Part shown: one piece after another, positions 34,883 through 45,176 of the stretch
How the letters are laid out: each line of letters opens with the position of its first letter
Numbering within the stretch: position 1 is the stretch's first letter
Source of the DNA: Closterium sp. Naga37s-1
Taxonomy: Eukaryota; Streptophyta; Zygnematophyceae; Desmidiales; Closteriaceae
Length of the DNA: 64,000 nt
Direction of reading: 5' to 3'
Assembly (NCBI GenBank): GCA_947471745.1
Contig: CANJKZ010000403.1
Span: 1-64,000 of the forward strand
Made by a program: the position numbers and the translations under genes
Notes under the pieces: model-generated
Databases searched by the model: none
Seen by the model: the letters and a program-made list of their open reading frames with translations, nothing else
What the model was told of the DNA's origin: nothing

Positions 34883-35329
34883 TGTTACAATCTGAATTGA
34901 AGGTGTAGGATCATCTCAGGTTGATCGCGAGTGTTGTAGCAACGGAAGATTGCTAGTGTATGTCGGGTATGGAACCTGTCAGTAGAAGGAGATTTGAATC
35001 TCGACAGAAGTAAATATAATGATGCTGTACAAGGGTTTATATAGGGATACAGCAGGAATACGAAAGGTCCTAGCTAGCCATGTACTCTGAGGGGGTACAT
35101 TCCCCTTAGGGCTAATCTAGATGCAGGATTGCAACCGTGCGGTTCGGTAAACGTACGCGGTTCGGTAACCGTTTGAAGTTTTTCCGCGCTTTGCGCTTTG
35201 AATTCTTCCTGCTTGTAACTGTCTTCGATAACTGTCTTGACGCCCGGTCTTCGTCCTCGCTGCAGTCATCGTCGCGTTAAGGATTCGTTACTCTTAGGAA
35301 TGTTTATTCAACAATTTTATATCGTAACA
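34883..35329 (-). repeat. LTR of a truncated minus-strand copia-type element, copy 1
   Basis: The 447-bp segment has inverted ends TGTTAC ... GTAACA. On the minus strand it is followed by TGGTATGAGAGC (34882-34871), one mismatch from the standard initiator-Met primer site. So it is a 5' LTR with about 60 bp of leader, cut at 34813. A minus-strand TATA box (CCTATATAAACCC) lies near 35035-35047. The other copy is at 60087-60533. Confidence 0.75.
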
Positions 35330-37624
35330 TTTTGTTCCCCGATTCCCCCCAGCTGTGGCCCATGTTCGGCCATTGTCCGTACTCCATCCTCCTTCAGTGG
35401 AGGCCCCCCACCCCCATTCGTTGAATTTCTCCCAACGCCATCTGCAGTGTTGGGTTTCGCTTTGCCGGCAGAGTTCTGCAGCTTCGCATCGTGCCAATTC
35501 TTCTTCTTCTTTAACACTCAGTTCCTTGTTGGGGTCGATGGTGAGGTAAGTCTCCTTGCTGTAGGTTCTAATTCCCCTATTGCATCGAAATTGAACCGTG
35601 CGGCACAGGATCCCGTTTCAAACCGCTTCCCGCCAATTCCATTTTGATGCATTGGTGTCGGTATGACAACTGTCTTTGTCGTTTCAATTCATTACGACTC
35701 TTGGTCTTCGATATCACTAGTGTTGTTATCGCTGTTACTTACATGAATGCTTTACCAAATTCCTTATCGTAACAGTCTTCCATGTTGAGGGGAGGCTACC
35801 GGTGAGGGTTGGTTTACCCTCAGGAATTTGTTTTGCATGGCCTGTCACATTTTGAACCAATTTCAAGATTTTGCGCGCGGTTAATTGCGGGCCTTTAACG
35901 TCCGCGTAGTAACCTTAGGTTAATGAGGCAATGTACCTGGAAACTCAAGCTTGGTTAATGAGATGTGTCTAAAAGAATGCCAAGTTAAAAGCACATATAT
36001 TGCGTATACATCCAGACACCCTTGTGTACAAAATCAAGTGAGTGCAACTTGTATCACTAGTTCAACAGTTTCGAGTTTCCTCCTTCTGGGGTTGCGCAGG
36101 TCTTCGGCCCCACAAACCACCTGACAGTGAAATAATACAAAGTAAGGCACCCTGCCCAATATTCGTTCTAGCCCTTGACAAATATCCCAGTGTACTACTT
36201 TTGAGGTTCCTTCTAGCCCTTGACAAATAGCAATTGTTCAAAAGTCGGGATGATGAGATGGTGATTCACTCTCATTTACTATTGAGAAAATGGGGTCATT
36301 TAGTTAAGATTGAGGATGTTTTGCATGTGATATTGTATTTCAAAATCAAATATTGGAGCCAAACCAGTTCACATGTAGAACAGCTCTGAAAAAACCTGCA
36401 GGCTAGATTGCACTTCCCTTCAGCTGGCTACCTGCGCATCGGACGTATTCTCTGGGCGGCAAAAGGCGCTTCCATGTGCTGAGATGAATCTCGAGTGGAG
36501 GAGGCACCAATTTTGGCATTTTGGGATGAGGACGATTGTCCGTACAGACATATTTTGTGGTAACCAGGATCGCCACAGCTCGTCGATTGTACTCAGATCT
36601 GTACGACGAAGCCCGCGTCACACTCTTCCGTACGATATACGGGGTGAGAGCGCGTGTTGAGCTAGTTAGTGATTATTTTAATACGGCCGACCATATTTGT
36701 CACGTCGTTTGGGGACAGCTACCTATTCGAATTCGCTCCACCATTCGTTTCAATATCGTACTCTGATTAAAATGTGGAGCTGTCAGTCTTGCTTAGGCAG
36801 TCGTATCGTTGTTTTCGTGAAGTTACCGCACTGGATCTATATTATTATTTTTAGGACAGTACCGTCGCAAAGGCATCAACCCTGGGGTGATTGCTTCCGA
36901 GGGGCAGCCATCGCATTGGGCTTTAGTATTTTTTGATCGCGATCATGCCTTCCATTAAGCTTTTATTTCGTGGCTACCACACCAATACTACGGAAATATA
37001 ATGTATCACGGTTTCTCGGACATTAAACACATTACCACTTATACTCAATATTTTCAACACTTGTTACTATTGAACAAGTATGTCCTGCGAATTTGCTCTG
37101 GATGTGATATGGGGCGCGTGCGGAAATTTCGGTCTGTTACGATGAGACAATCACGAAAATAGTTGATGTGCGCAATCTCGCCTATGTACGCTTAGCGTTA
37201 ATTCAAATTGTCGCACGCCCTCACTCCTCAGGAGCCTGTCAGGTTGTTTGCATCAGCGACTCCGCTCCACATGTGCAGTATTCCCCTGCGGCCGTTTTTC
37301 CCCACCCCACCCCTCCCCCCCACGCAAACACCTGTCCCAGTTCCGAATCATCCTGCCAAACCAGCCCAAACCTGCACCAACCACCTGCTCAAATCCCTGG
37401 GCCCCTTAGGGCGTCGATTTTTTTCGAAACCCTACCGAAACGCAATGAACTTATACTAAACCCTTTTGACATGGACAACATCCCATTCCACCGCAATCAA
37501 ATGAACTCATTTGACACGCCCTGAACTCATCATCGGTATATTAGTAAGCTTTCTCCGCTCATTCCATATCATGCTGCACGCCTCGTTTACACCTAGAACG
37601 CGAAGGAGAGAAGTAATTTCCACC
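35330..37624. other. Upstream region of the root-cap gene, copy 1
   Basis: About 2.3 kb without a convincing gene; short open frames differ in no telling way between the two copies. Near the start codon, GGTATATTAG (37533-37542) sits about 85 bp upstream of the ATG and may be the TATA element. Confidence 0.45.
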
Positions 37625-39677
37625 ATGGCTCGCTATCTCGTCGCTAGTTTGCTCATTCTCCTACTTGTGGCGTCTGTTGTTGACGCAGGTAACAGTAACG
37701 GCAATGGAAAGTCTGAGACCAAGGTTGAGAGCAAGCCCGAGACCAAGGTTGAGAGCAAGCCTGAGACCAAGGTTGAAAGCAAGCCTGCGAGCAAGGTCGA
37801 GAGCAAGCCCGAGAGCAAGCCCGAGAGCAAGCCCGAGAGCAAGCCTGAGAGCAAGCCTGAGAGCAAGCCTGAGAGCAAGCCTGAGAGCAAGCCTGAGAGC
37901 AAGCCTGAGAGCAAGCCTGAGAGCAAGCCTGAGAGCAAGCCTGAGAGCAAGCCTGAGAGCAAGCCTGAGAGCAAGCCTGAGAGCAAGCCTGAGAGCAAGG
38001 ATGAGAGCAAGGATGAGAATCATGGAAAGGGTGAGAGCAATGGAAAGGGTGACGCGGAGGTTAAAAAACAGTCGTCGAAGAAAAGAGGGCACCTGTGCGT
38101 TGATGGGTGCGACTACGAGAAGGGCTCCTTTGACTACTGGAAGGTGCGTCAAGTTGCGGAGATTCTTTGCTTCTGCCAGTAGTCGATGGATCACCATGCT
38201 TGCAGCAAGTTTATGTCTAATTTCAAGATATGGTAATGCGAATGCCATCGTTGCTCTGCTTTCTCGCAATAACCCCTTTCCGTGCGTTCCTTAACGCAGA
38301 TTCCGGAGTACAAAGATTGCATGTCGAAGGCCACTAAGAACACCGCCCCCTGGTGCGCGTCTGGCGTGGTTAACGCCAAGGACTGCTGCGATCGCTGCAA
38401 GAGCCCCGGCACCACCCTGGACGGCAAGCCCTATGAATGCAAATACTGGGTGCACATCCCGTAAGCACCTACCAAACTGTCGCGGCATTCTTTATTCAGC
38501 CTGTTCATGTCCTCGTTCGTATCGCCTGTTGATTTAGACGTATCGCCCCTCAGTGACCTTGGGTTAACAGCGTCATAACCTGTCGACGTACTTGTTCGCT
38601 TCCTTCCCGGCTCAATGTAAGTTGCTCGCACGTCTTCCCAACCCAATTCCTCTTAAGCTGGTTTCCTGATCGTCGCTCCATTGCCCTATCGCTTTGCTCT
38701 TCGCTCTGTTTGTCGCTTTGCTACGCAGATCGTCGCCCAGCGAGGGCAAGTGCAACGGCAAGGATTGCGGCAAGTGCCTTCTCCTGCCGAACCTCGATTC
38801 CCTCACGCCCACTAAGAGCGACAAGAAGGGCTGCGGCGGAAAGAAGGTGCGCATCGGCAGGAACTGCCCCGTCGCCAATGACGACCCGCACTTTGTGGGC
38901 GCGCACAGCACGCGGTTCGACTTCAACGGGCTGCCCGAGAAGAACTTCTGCCTGTACACGGACCGCGCGGTCCACGTGAACATGGGCATGCGCGGGTACC
39001 TCGACTCGCGCTCCACGCAGAGCGCCGCCCTCGTCGTCAACGGCTCCGCCGTGCGCACCTGGATCCGCCAGCTCGCCGTCATGTGGACTGACGCCGACAG
39101 TGACAATACCGTCTCCGCTAAGCCCGCCGCCCACTCGCTGGTGCTGACGGCGCGCGACGGCAAGGAGCAGCTCCGCGGCGACTCCGGCTTCCTCGCGTCC
39201 GCCGAGATCGACGGCACGCCCCTCCCCCGCCTTACCCCGGGTGAGACTCGCAGCCTCGCGGGCGGCAAGTTGTCGCTTGAGTTCGTTGGGGAGGAGAAGA
39301 CCGGACCGTACGACGTGGATCACTACTATCTGCGCCTCGACGGGCTTCTGGAGTTGGACCTGAAGTTGCGCCCCGCGCACCCTCTGTTGCAGACACCTGC
39401 CGACGCCCAGGTGCATATTAATGTGATGTTCACTGACGCGAGCGCGAGCAGCAGCGTGCACGGCGTGATGGGGCAGACGTACCGCGATGGCAGGGAGGCG
39501 CGCACGGTGGAGTTCTCTCGGCTCGCCGCGATGCTGCACCACCCCGTGTCCGCCGATGGCGCGGAGGGCAAGGGCTTCCTGGACGGGCAGGTGAAGGACT
39601 ATGAGACCAGCGCCGTCACCTCCACTGACTGCCGCTTCTCCGCCTTCAACGGTCAGGAACTGCCCCTGTCTGCTTAA
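37625..39677 (+). CDS. Secreted root-cap/LEA-related protein with KPES repeats
   Basis: Three exons, 37625-38143, 38300-38460 and 38729-39677, give 542 residues. Donors are GTGCGT and GTAAGC, acceptors end AACGCAG and CTACGCAG, and all joins keep frame. The ATG is in a strong context (CCACCATGG) and starts a signal peptide (MARYLVASLLILLLVASVVDA). Residues about 28-135 are KVES/KPES repeats (12-bp unit). A Cys-rich segment (about 158-230, CVDGCDYEKGS ... CCDRCKSPG) is followed by a domain at ~270-520 with DPHFVGAHSTRFDFNGLP, NFCLYTDRAVHVNMGMRGY and VHGVMGQTYR, matching the plant root-cap/VWD-like family. A cell-wall or extracellular role is inferred. The stop is TAA. Confidence 0.85.
37727..38008 (+). 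repeat. 12-bp coding repeat (KPES)n, copy 1
   Basis: An uninterrupted array of AAGCCTGAGAGC-type units, mostly perfect, in frame, begins with longer KVESKPET units. The perfect identity of many units implies recent expansion. Length differs from copy 2. Confidence 0.9.
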
Positions 39678-40050
39678 AGCGAAGACTTTGTGGAACCATA
39701 AATTTGTATTGTATACAGGGTGATTTGTTGCAGGTGGGTGTAACGGTATTAGTATTTTTATTAGTATTATTTGATTTGTTGGCTATGTAAGAGAAGTAAC
39801 CAATGGCTGGTTATGAATGATTGTGTTTTACCAATTAGGTTACCAATTCAAAGCTGAACCTTACGAGTAGTACATCTAGCATTAGCTCTGGAATGAAATA
39901 TAATAATACAGAAATGTCACTCTTACTCAGAGAATGAGAATGATTTTGTCATGAAGAAGCAGGCCTGATCATAGCCTAAGTCTTAGCCGAACACCTTTCC
40001 TCCATACCTTGCTGTGTTTTGCGTATCTGTTTCTTAGAAATCCAAAATCA
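39678..40050. other. Downstream region of the root-cap gene
   Basis: AT-rich 3' flank with possible polyadenylation context (ACCATAAATTTGTATTG just after the stop). Nothing else was recognised. Confidence 0.4.
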
Positions 40051-40753
40051 TGTTTCAAATGAATAGCCATTTGTGTTTACCCACCGTAGTTCTGTGTAGG
40101 CGATAGTGGGGTAGCCTGTATGGGCTCTGGATATCAGACAAAATCCGTCTGATGGTCTGAAAATCAGACACGTTTTTATATATTCAAATGACTTTCCAGA
40201 CAAACCATTTTTGCTCATCTGAAAAATAAGACCACGGGCTAATAGGCCGTCTGAGTATTCAGACAGCGAGTACAATTTCGTCTGAGACACAAAAGTTCCG
40301 AAGCATGCAAAGAGCTGGACATCGGGTTGATAGAGCCTGGATAAATTTGTTGTCTACAATTTCTCACGTGAAGTAGTTAGTCCTCCGCCGTTTTGGTACT
40401 CGTGACAAAGGTCAGGGTTCGATTCCTTCTGCCGCCACTGCATTCTAAACTTCGCTTTAAATCTGAAAAGGTTATCCATTAGAAAAATCGGACAAGTGTA
40501 TATGTTTAGTCTAAAAATTCAGACAAGGGCCATTGTTTCATCTGAAAAATCAGACCATCTAAGATTGCTCGTATTTCCTTCAGACGAAAAGTTTTCTCCA
40601 TTTTTTTTTTCAGACGGGCCAAAAACCTAGCCAGAGCCCTGTATGGGATATGACCCAATGTTAGGGTTAGTACTTGTACCCACAATTATTTCAATGCAGT
40701 CATCCTAGCTTCTCATTGTAACATGGTTTCGGAGTAGTAGGTCCATAGGACCC

Positions 40754-40796
<43 letters not shown>

Positions 40797-40847
40797 TTTC
40801 GGGCCCACCATTCCGACTGCGGTTACTGCGTTACCCCACTGCCCTAC
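40051..40847 (+). mobile_element. Copia element F: 5' LTR and leader
   Basis: The LTR runs from about 40051 (TGTTTCAAATG, start uncertain) to 40723 (CATTGTAACA) and is split by the 518-bp insert. The primer site TGGTTTCGGAGTAGTAGG follows. The leader contains a 41-base T run (40755-40795) and continues after element D at 53777-53802. The coding part is missing; at about 53803 it meets element E in opposite orientation. Confidence 0.65.
40122..40639. mobile_element. Short inverted-repeat element with pol III-like box
   Basis: The 518-bp insert has ends GGGCTCTGG ... CCAGAGCCC and a perfect 5-bp duplication TGTAT (40117-40121 and 40640-40644). The interior is peppered with GTCTGA/TCAGAC pairs that can fold back. 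In the middle, GGTTCGATTCC (40416-40426) is a perfect tRNA B-box and TAGTTAGTCCTCC (40374 on) resembles an A-box. It is a MITE-like element with a tRNA-derived core. No coding capacity. Confidence 0.7.
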
Positions 40848-40956
40848 TGTCAAATGTTGTAGCCTGTAGTGAGGTTTGTCTTAGGGGGTACAAATGTTAG
40901 GGTTTGCTATATGTACCCCAACCCTCATCAATAACACAACACTTTCATTCTTGACA
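40848..40956 (+). repeat. 5' LTR of element D (109 bp)
   Basis: TGTCAAATG ... TTCTTGACA. It is among the shortest copia LTRs in the window and is paired with 53663-53771. Confidence 0.92.
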
Positions 40957-41874
40957 TGGTATCACCTAGGTTAGGATCCTGTAGGATCCCGTTCTTCCCG
41001 CCCGAGCCTGACGCGCCTCACCAGTTCTGTCGCGTAGCTGTCGACACTCTCCCGTTCCGTGTCCCGTCCCGTCCTGAGCCCGTTCCGTCGCGCGCGTTCC
41101 CTCTGCGCCCGCCCGTTAGCGCCCGCCCGTTCGCGCCCGTCTCGCGTGCCCGTTAGGCTGCCGCCACGCCTGCCCGTTAGGCCCGCCGCGGGCCCTGCCT
41201 TCGCGCCGCCGCGCCTGCCCGTTACGCCCACCGCGGGCCCTGTCTTCGCGCTGCCGCGCCTGCCCGTTAGGTCGCCGCCGTGCCTGCCCGTTAGGCTGCC
41301 GCCGCGCCTGCCCGTTAGGCCCGTCGAGGGCCCTGCCTTCGCGCCGCCGCGCCTGCCCGTTACGCCCACCGCGGGCCCTGTCTTCGCGCCGCCGCGTCTG
41401 CCCGTTAGGCCGCCGCCGCGCCTGCCAGTTAGGCTGCCGCCGCGCCTGTTCGTTAGGCCCGTCGAGGGCCCTGCCTTTCGCGCCCGTCGCGGGCCCCGCC
41501 CTAGCCTCTCGCCGCGCCTGCTCGTTAGGCCCGCCGCGGGCCCTCCCTTACAGCCGCCGCGCCTGCCCGTACCGCCCGGCGCCGCGCCTGCTCGTTAGGC
41601 ACGCCGCGGGTCCTCCCTTACAGCCGCCGTGGGCCCTCCCTTACAGCCGCCGCGCCTGCCAGTTCAGCCAGCCGCCGCGCCTCCTCGTTAAGTCCGTTGC
41701 GGGCCCGCTCGTTGGGCCCTTCCTTCGCACCGCTGCGCCTACTCGTTCAGTCCGCCGCGGGACCGCCCCTAGCCCCGTTGCGCCCGCGTTTTGCGCCCGT
41801 CACGGACTTGCCCTAGCCGCCCACCGTCCCTACCAGTGCCACCCGCCGCCGGACTTGTCGCTTCTACTTACACT

Positions 41875-43053
41875 ATGGCGACCCCTAGGGTTCTTCGCTT
41901 TGACGCTGACAGTAGACCGCTCGAGTTTCCGGTCTGGCTCCTACGCGCGCGTCGCCTTTTAGAGAGTCAGGTTTAGGCGGGCGAGTCCCTTTGGGCGCAC
42001 GCTACTGGTGACCTTCCAGCGCCCGACGACCCTACGCCTTTAGGCACCGCCAATGACGACGCAGCCAGGGACCGCTTTACCCGCCAGCGTGCTGACCTGA
42101 CGGCGTGGAAGTCGCGTGACGCTGCGGCCTGCATCGCTCTTAGCAGCCTCCTCCCTGAGTTTGAGGAGGCCCACTTCACTCAGGTTCGCACTGCTAGTGA
42201 GTTCCTGACTGCGATTAAGGCCCGCTACGCTACTCCCACCACTGTCTCTCTTGGCCGACTCTTCCTACCGTTCCTGTTCCCTGACCTCGCCTCGTTTGAG
42301 CGCTCTGCTGACTTGATTGCTCACCTCCGCTCGCTTGATTCTAGCTACCGCGCTGCTTGCACTGAGGCACAGCTTGCACTGCTTCCTCCCCCCATGGCGA
42401 TTACTATCTATTTCATCGCCACTAGCCTCCCTGGCCGCATTGCCTCGGTCCGTGATACGCTTCTCCTGAAGCACCCTAGTGAGCTCACTATCGAGGTCCT
42501 TGAGTCTGCGCTCAAGGACGTCGAGAGCAACCTCCGCTCCGTAGCCTCCGCCTCTGGTGCTGTGCCCCCTCCACTGTTCCACGGGTGCACTGTCCCTCAG
42601 CTGCCCACCTTTACAGCCTCTCTCGCCACTGCTGCTACTGACGTGACCGCAGCTGCTGTTACGACTTCTTCGCGGTCTCGAGGTAGAGGTGGCAAGAGGG
42701 GCGGTCAGGGTACAGGTGGCGGCGGCGGTGGAGGCGTTGGCGGCGGAGGTGGCGGGGGTGGCGTGCCGACTGGTGGCGGAGGGAGCGCAGGGCCTGGAGA
42801 GGCGTCTCGTGCAGCGGCCAGTGACTCCCCTACTGCAGCTGGTGGAGGCGACACCCACCTTCTGGTCAGCCGGCCGCGGCGGGTGGAGCAGCGGCGTGGT
42901 ACCTGGCCCAGTGGCAGCAGCAGCTGCAGCAGCAGCAGCCCCTCCCCTCGCAGCAGCCCTCGCAGCAGCAGCGGCAGCAGCAAGTTTCGGGGCCAGGACA
43001 GCGCCAGCCCCAGCGAGGTGTTGTACACCCTTCGTGCACCTATCAGCTTTTGA
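41875..43053 (+). pseudogene. gag of element D
   Basis: The ATG at 41875 (MATPRVLRFDADSRPLEFPV) begins a UBN2-type gag. It has a TAG at 41974-41976 and then continues in the same frame: RDRFTRQRADLTAWKSRDAA, LGRLFLPFLFPDL and ELTIEVLESALKDVES. A Gly-rich tail follows at 42710-42800. The frame changes near 42850, and a Gln-rich stretch in the new frame leads to CTYQLLTGARRGQPC ... H ... C, the same C-X13-C-X3-H-X4-C knuckle as A and B. Confidence 0.82.
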
Positions 43054-43525
43054 CAGGTGCTCGCCGAGGCCAGCCTTGTGGCCGCACCCACCCTCCTGGT
43101 CAGTGTTTTTCTCAGCTCACTGACACAGTTCGCTTGGCCTTCGGCGTTGGCGGCCCTGCCCTTGACTGGTTTCCTCTTGTTGAGACGTACAGCTCCGCTC
43201 TTTGGGGCATGTCAGCTTCTCAGTTGGTTGATCTCTTAAGAACTCCTCATGCTATGTATGCTGTTGTTGACTCTAGTGCTTCTGACTCTGTTTACTCGAG
43301 TGTTGTTAGCTTAGGTGCTAGTCTTGCTGAGTTGCCTGTTGGTAGTGTAGGCACTTGTGTAGACACTAGTCCAGGAGCTACTTCGGAGGACACTTCGCTG
43401 TCTTTCACTTTGGACTCTGGGGCTTCGCACTGCTTCTTCCGGGACCACACGACACTTACTCCGCTTCTGGCGCCGGTCTCTGTGGCTTTGGCTGATCCCA
43501 CCTCGGGACCAGTCACTGCTCGCTA
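43054..43525 (+). pseudogene. Knuckle-protease segment of element D, before C
   Basis: The frame opened at 43050 carries the knuckle end (CGRTHPPGQC), a spacer, and the protease motif SFTLDSGASHCFFRDHTT with intact DSG. It is interrupted at 43525 by insertion of element C. The reading resumes in phase at 49241 (CGC TAC ...), so excising C plus one target duplication leaves the frame open. Confidence 0.85.
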
Positions 43526-43782
43526 TGTTGGAGTAGGCTAGAGCTCGCTCTGGCCTTTATTTTGGTGTTCTCTTATCATTCCACCATGCTGAGAGCGAGT
43601 TATGCTTCCAGGTTCAATTTAGGTTCATTTCGTAGCTATAGTACAAACTGAACACACCCTAAGTTCAATTAGGGTTTCCAATTCCTTTCTAGACTTGTAT
43701 CTCGACACTTCTTTCCTAATACAATTTTCTCTCGCTACCTTCTCTCTTCATAGCCATGGCTACCACACTCTCAGTTTTAACA
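43526..43782 (+). repeat. 5' LTR of element C (257 bp)
   Basis: TGTTGGAGTAGG ... CAGTTTTAACA. It differs from the 3' LTR at about four of 257 positions. Confidence 0.92.
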
Positions 43783-44609
43783 TGGTATCTAGAGCCAAAT
43801 CCTTGGCGTTTTGTCCCAATCTATATCTCTTAGTACGGTTTAGGCCTTAGGCATCCGGCGCGCCACTTTTTACCTAGTCGAAAATTATCTTCCCTAGTAT
43901 TTCGACCCTTAAAGTTCTTCTTTTTTTTTTTCAATCACGGAACCTTCCATCCATCACCCGAGGTCTCCCTGCCTAGTCACGCGCCCCGTCCCCTAGTCGC
44001 GCGCCCTGTCTCGTCGTCGCGCCGCCCTCCCCCCCCCCCCACCTCGTCGCGCGCCCTACTCACCGCCGCGTCGCGCGCCCTGCCCGTCGTCGACGTGCGC
44101 GGCCGCGTCGACGGCGACGTGCGCGGCCTCCCCGCCGTCGATGCGCGCGCGCGTCTTGCCCACCGCCCTCCATCTCCTTGGCCACCCTTCCCTCCTCCCA
44201 GCCACCCTTCCTTACCCTCTCGTGGGCGGCCTGCCACACCTCCCTGCAGGCGCCTTCCCCTCCCCCCCGTGGTGCGCCTTCTTCTGCCGTTTCTGCACCA
44301 CCTCCTCCTTCTCCCCTCACCCCATCCGCCTCTTCACCCTCCTCCTCCTCTCCTCATTCCTTCCTCCCTTCCGTGCCTTTCCTCCCTTCCTCCACCTCCT
44401 TCCCCTCCGCATCTGCCACCTGGCTGCGTGTTACTGATTGCCACTTGGTGATCGTGACCCTACTTCCTCCCCACACTCCGCTCCTTCACCCTCCTCCTCC
44501 TCTTCTCTCTCCCTCTATTTCCCCCACCCTCTCACCTCTTCCTCCGCCTCTCTTCTCTCCCTATCTGCTGCAGCTGGTAGCTGTCCGTGTTTCGTCGCCT
44601 TCCACACCT

Positions 44610-45120
44610 TTCCTCCTCCTCGTATTTCTCCCCTCAGCGGCGCAGCAGCAGACTACTTCGCCGCTATCCCTCCTCCTCGTATTTCTCCCCTCAGCGGCGC
44701 AGCAGCAGACTACTTCGTCGCTATCCCTCCTCCTCGTATTTCTCCCCTCAGCGGCGCAGCAGCAGACTCGTTCGCCCCTATCCCTCCTCCTCGTATTTCT
44801 CCCCTCAGCGGCGCAGCAGCAGACTACCCCGCCGTTTTCCCTCCTCCTCTTATGTCTCCCCTCAGCGGCGCAGCAGCAGACTCTTCGTCGCTATCCCTCC
44901 TCCTCGTATTTCTCCCCTCAGCGGCGCAGCAGCAGACTCCTTCGCCCCTATCCCTCCTCCTCGTATTTCTCCCCTCAGCGGCGCAGCAGCAGACTACCCC
45001 GTCGTTTCCCCTCCTCCTCTTATGTCTCCCCTCAGCGGCGCAGCAGCAGACTACTTCGTCGTTATCCCTCCTCCTCTTATTTCTCCCCTCAACGGCTCAG
45101 CAGCTGACTACATCGCCCCT
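44610..45120 (+). repeat. 57-bp tandem array in element C
   Basis: About nine copies of a 57-bp unit containing CCCCTCAGCGGCGCAGCAGC, each differing mainly in the last third (CTACTTCGTCGCTATCC variants). A 57-bp period keeps every frame open, so it reads as Ser/Arg or Pro/Ala repeats. It occupies the place where gag would be. Confidence 0.88.
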
Positions 45121-45176
45121 ATTCCTCCTCCTCTTTTCTCTCTCCAACACTGCTTTACTGCTATCCCCTCCCCCAT

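Larger units (their letters stand above)
34813..39000. repeat. Segmental duplication, copy 1
   Basis: From 34813 the sequence matches 60017 onward with only about ten visible substitutions over ~4 kb and one net 22-bp length difference. The offset is 25,204 bp up to the Lys-Pro-Glu-Ser repeat and 25,226 after it. The right end lies beyond what can be compared because the second copy reaches the window edge at 64000 (equivalent to about 38774 here). It includes an LTR, ~2.3 kb upstream DNA and the root-cap gene. Confidence 0.92.

Noticed and set aside
35237..35647. 136-codon frame beginning in the LTR at 35237 (and copy at 60441)
   Set aside because: It crosses the LTR end, has no domain, and both copies are nearly identical because of the recent duplication, so conservation says nothing.
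37633..38269. Leu-rich minus-strand frames opposite the root-cap gene
   Set aside because: They are antisense readings of the 12-bp KPES repeat. The plus strand has a signal peptide, introns and domain homology.
40370..40440. Functional tRNA gene
   Set aside because: The B-box and T-arm-like 3' end are present, but no matching 5' acceptor strand or proper anticodon arm could be drawn.
41059..41598. Pro/Arg-rich proteins in the GC-rich leaders of D, A, B and E
   Set aside because: These are stop-poor GC-rich leader repeats in several frames, with no domain and no consistent start.
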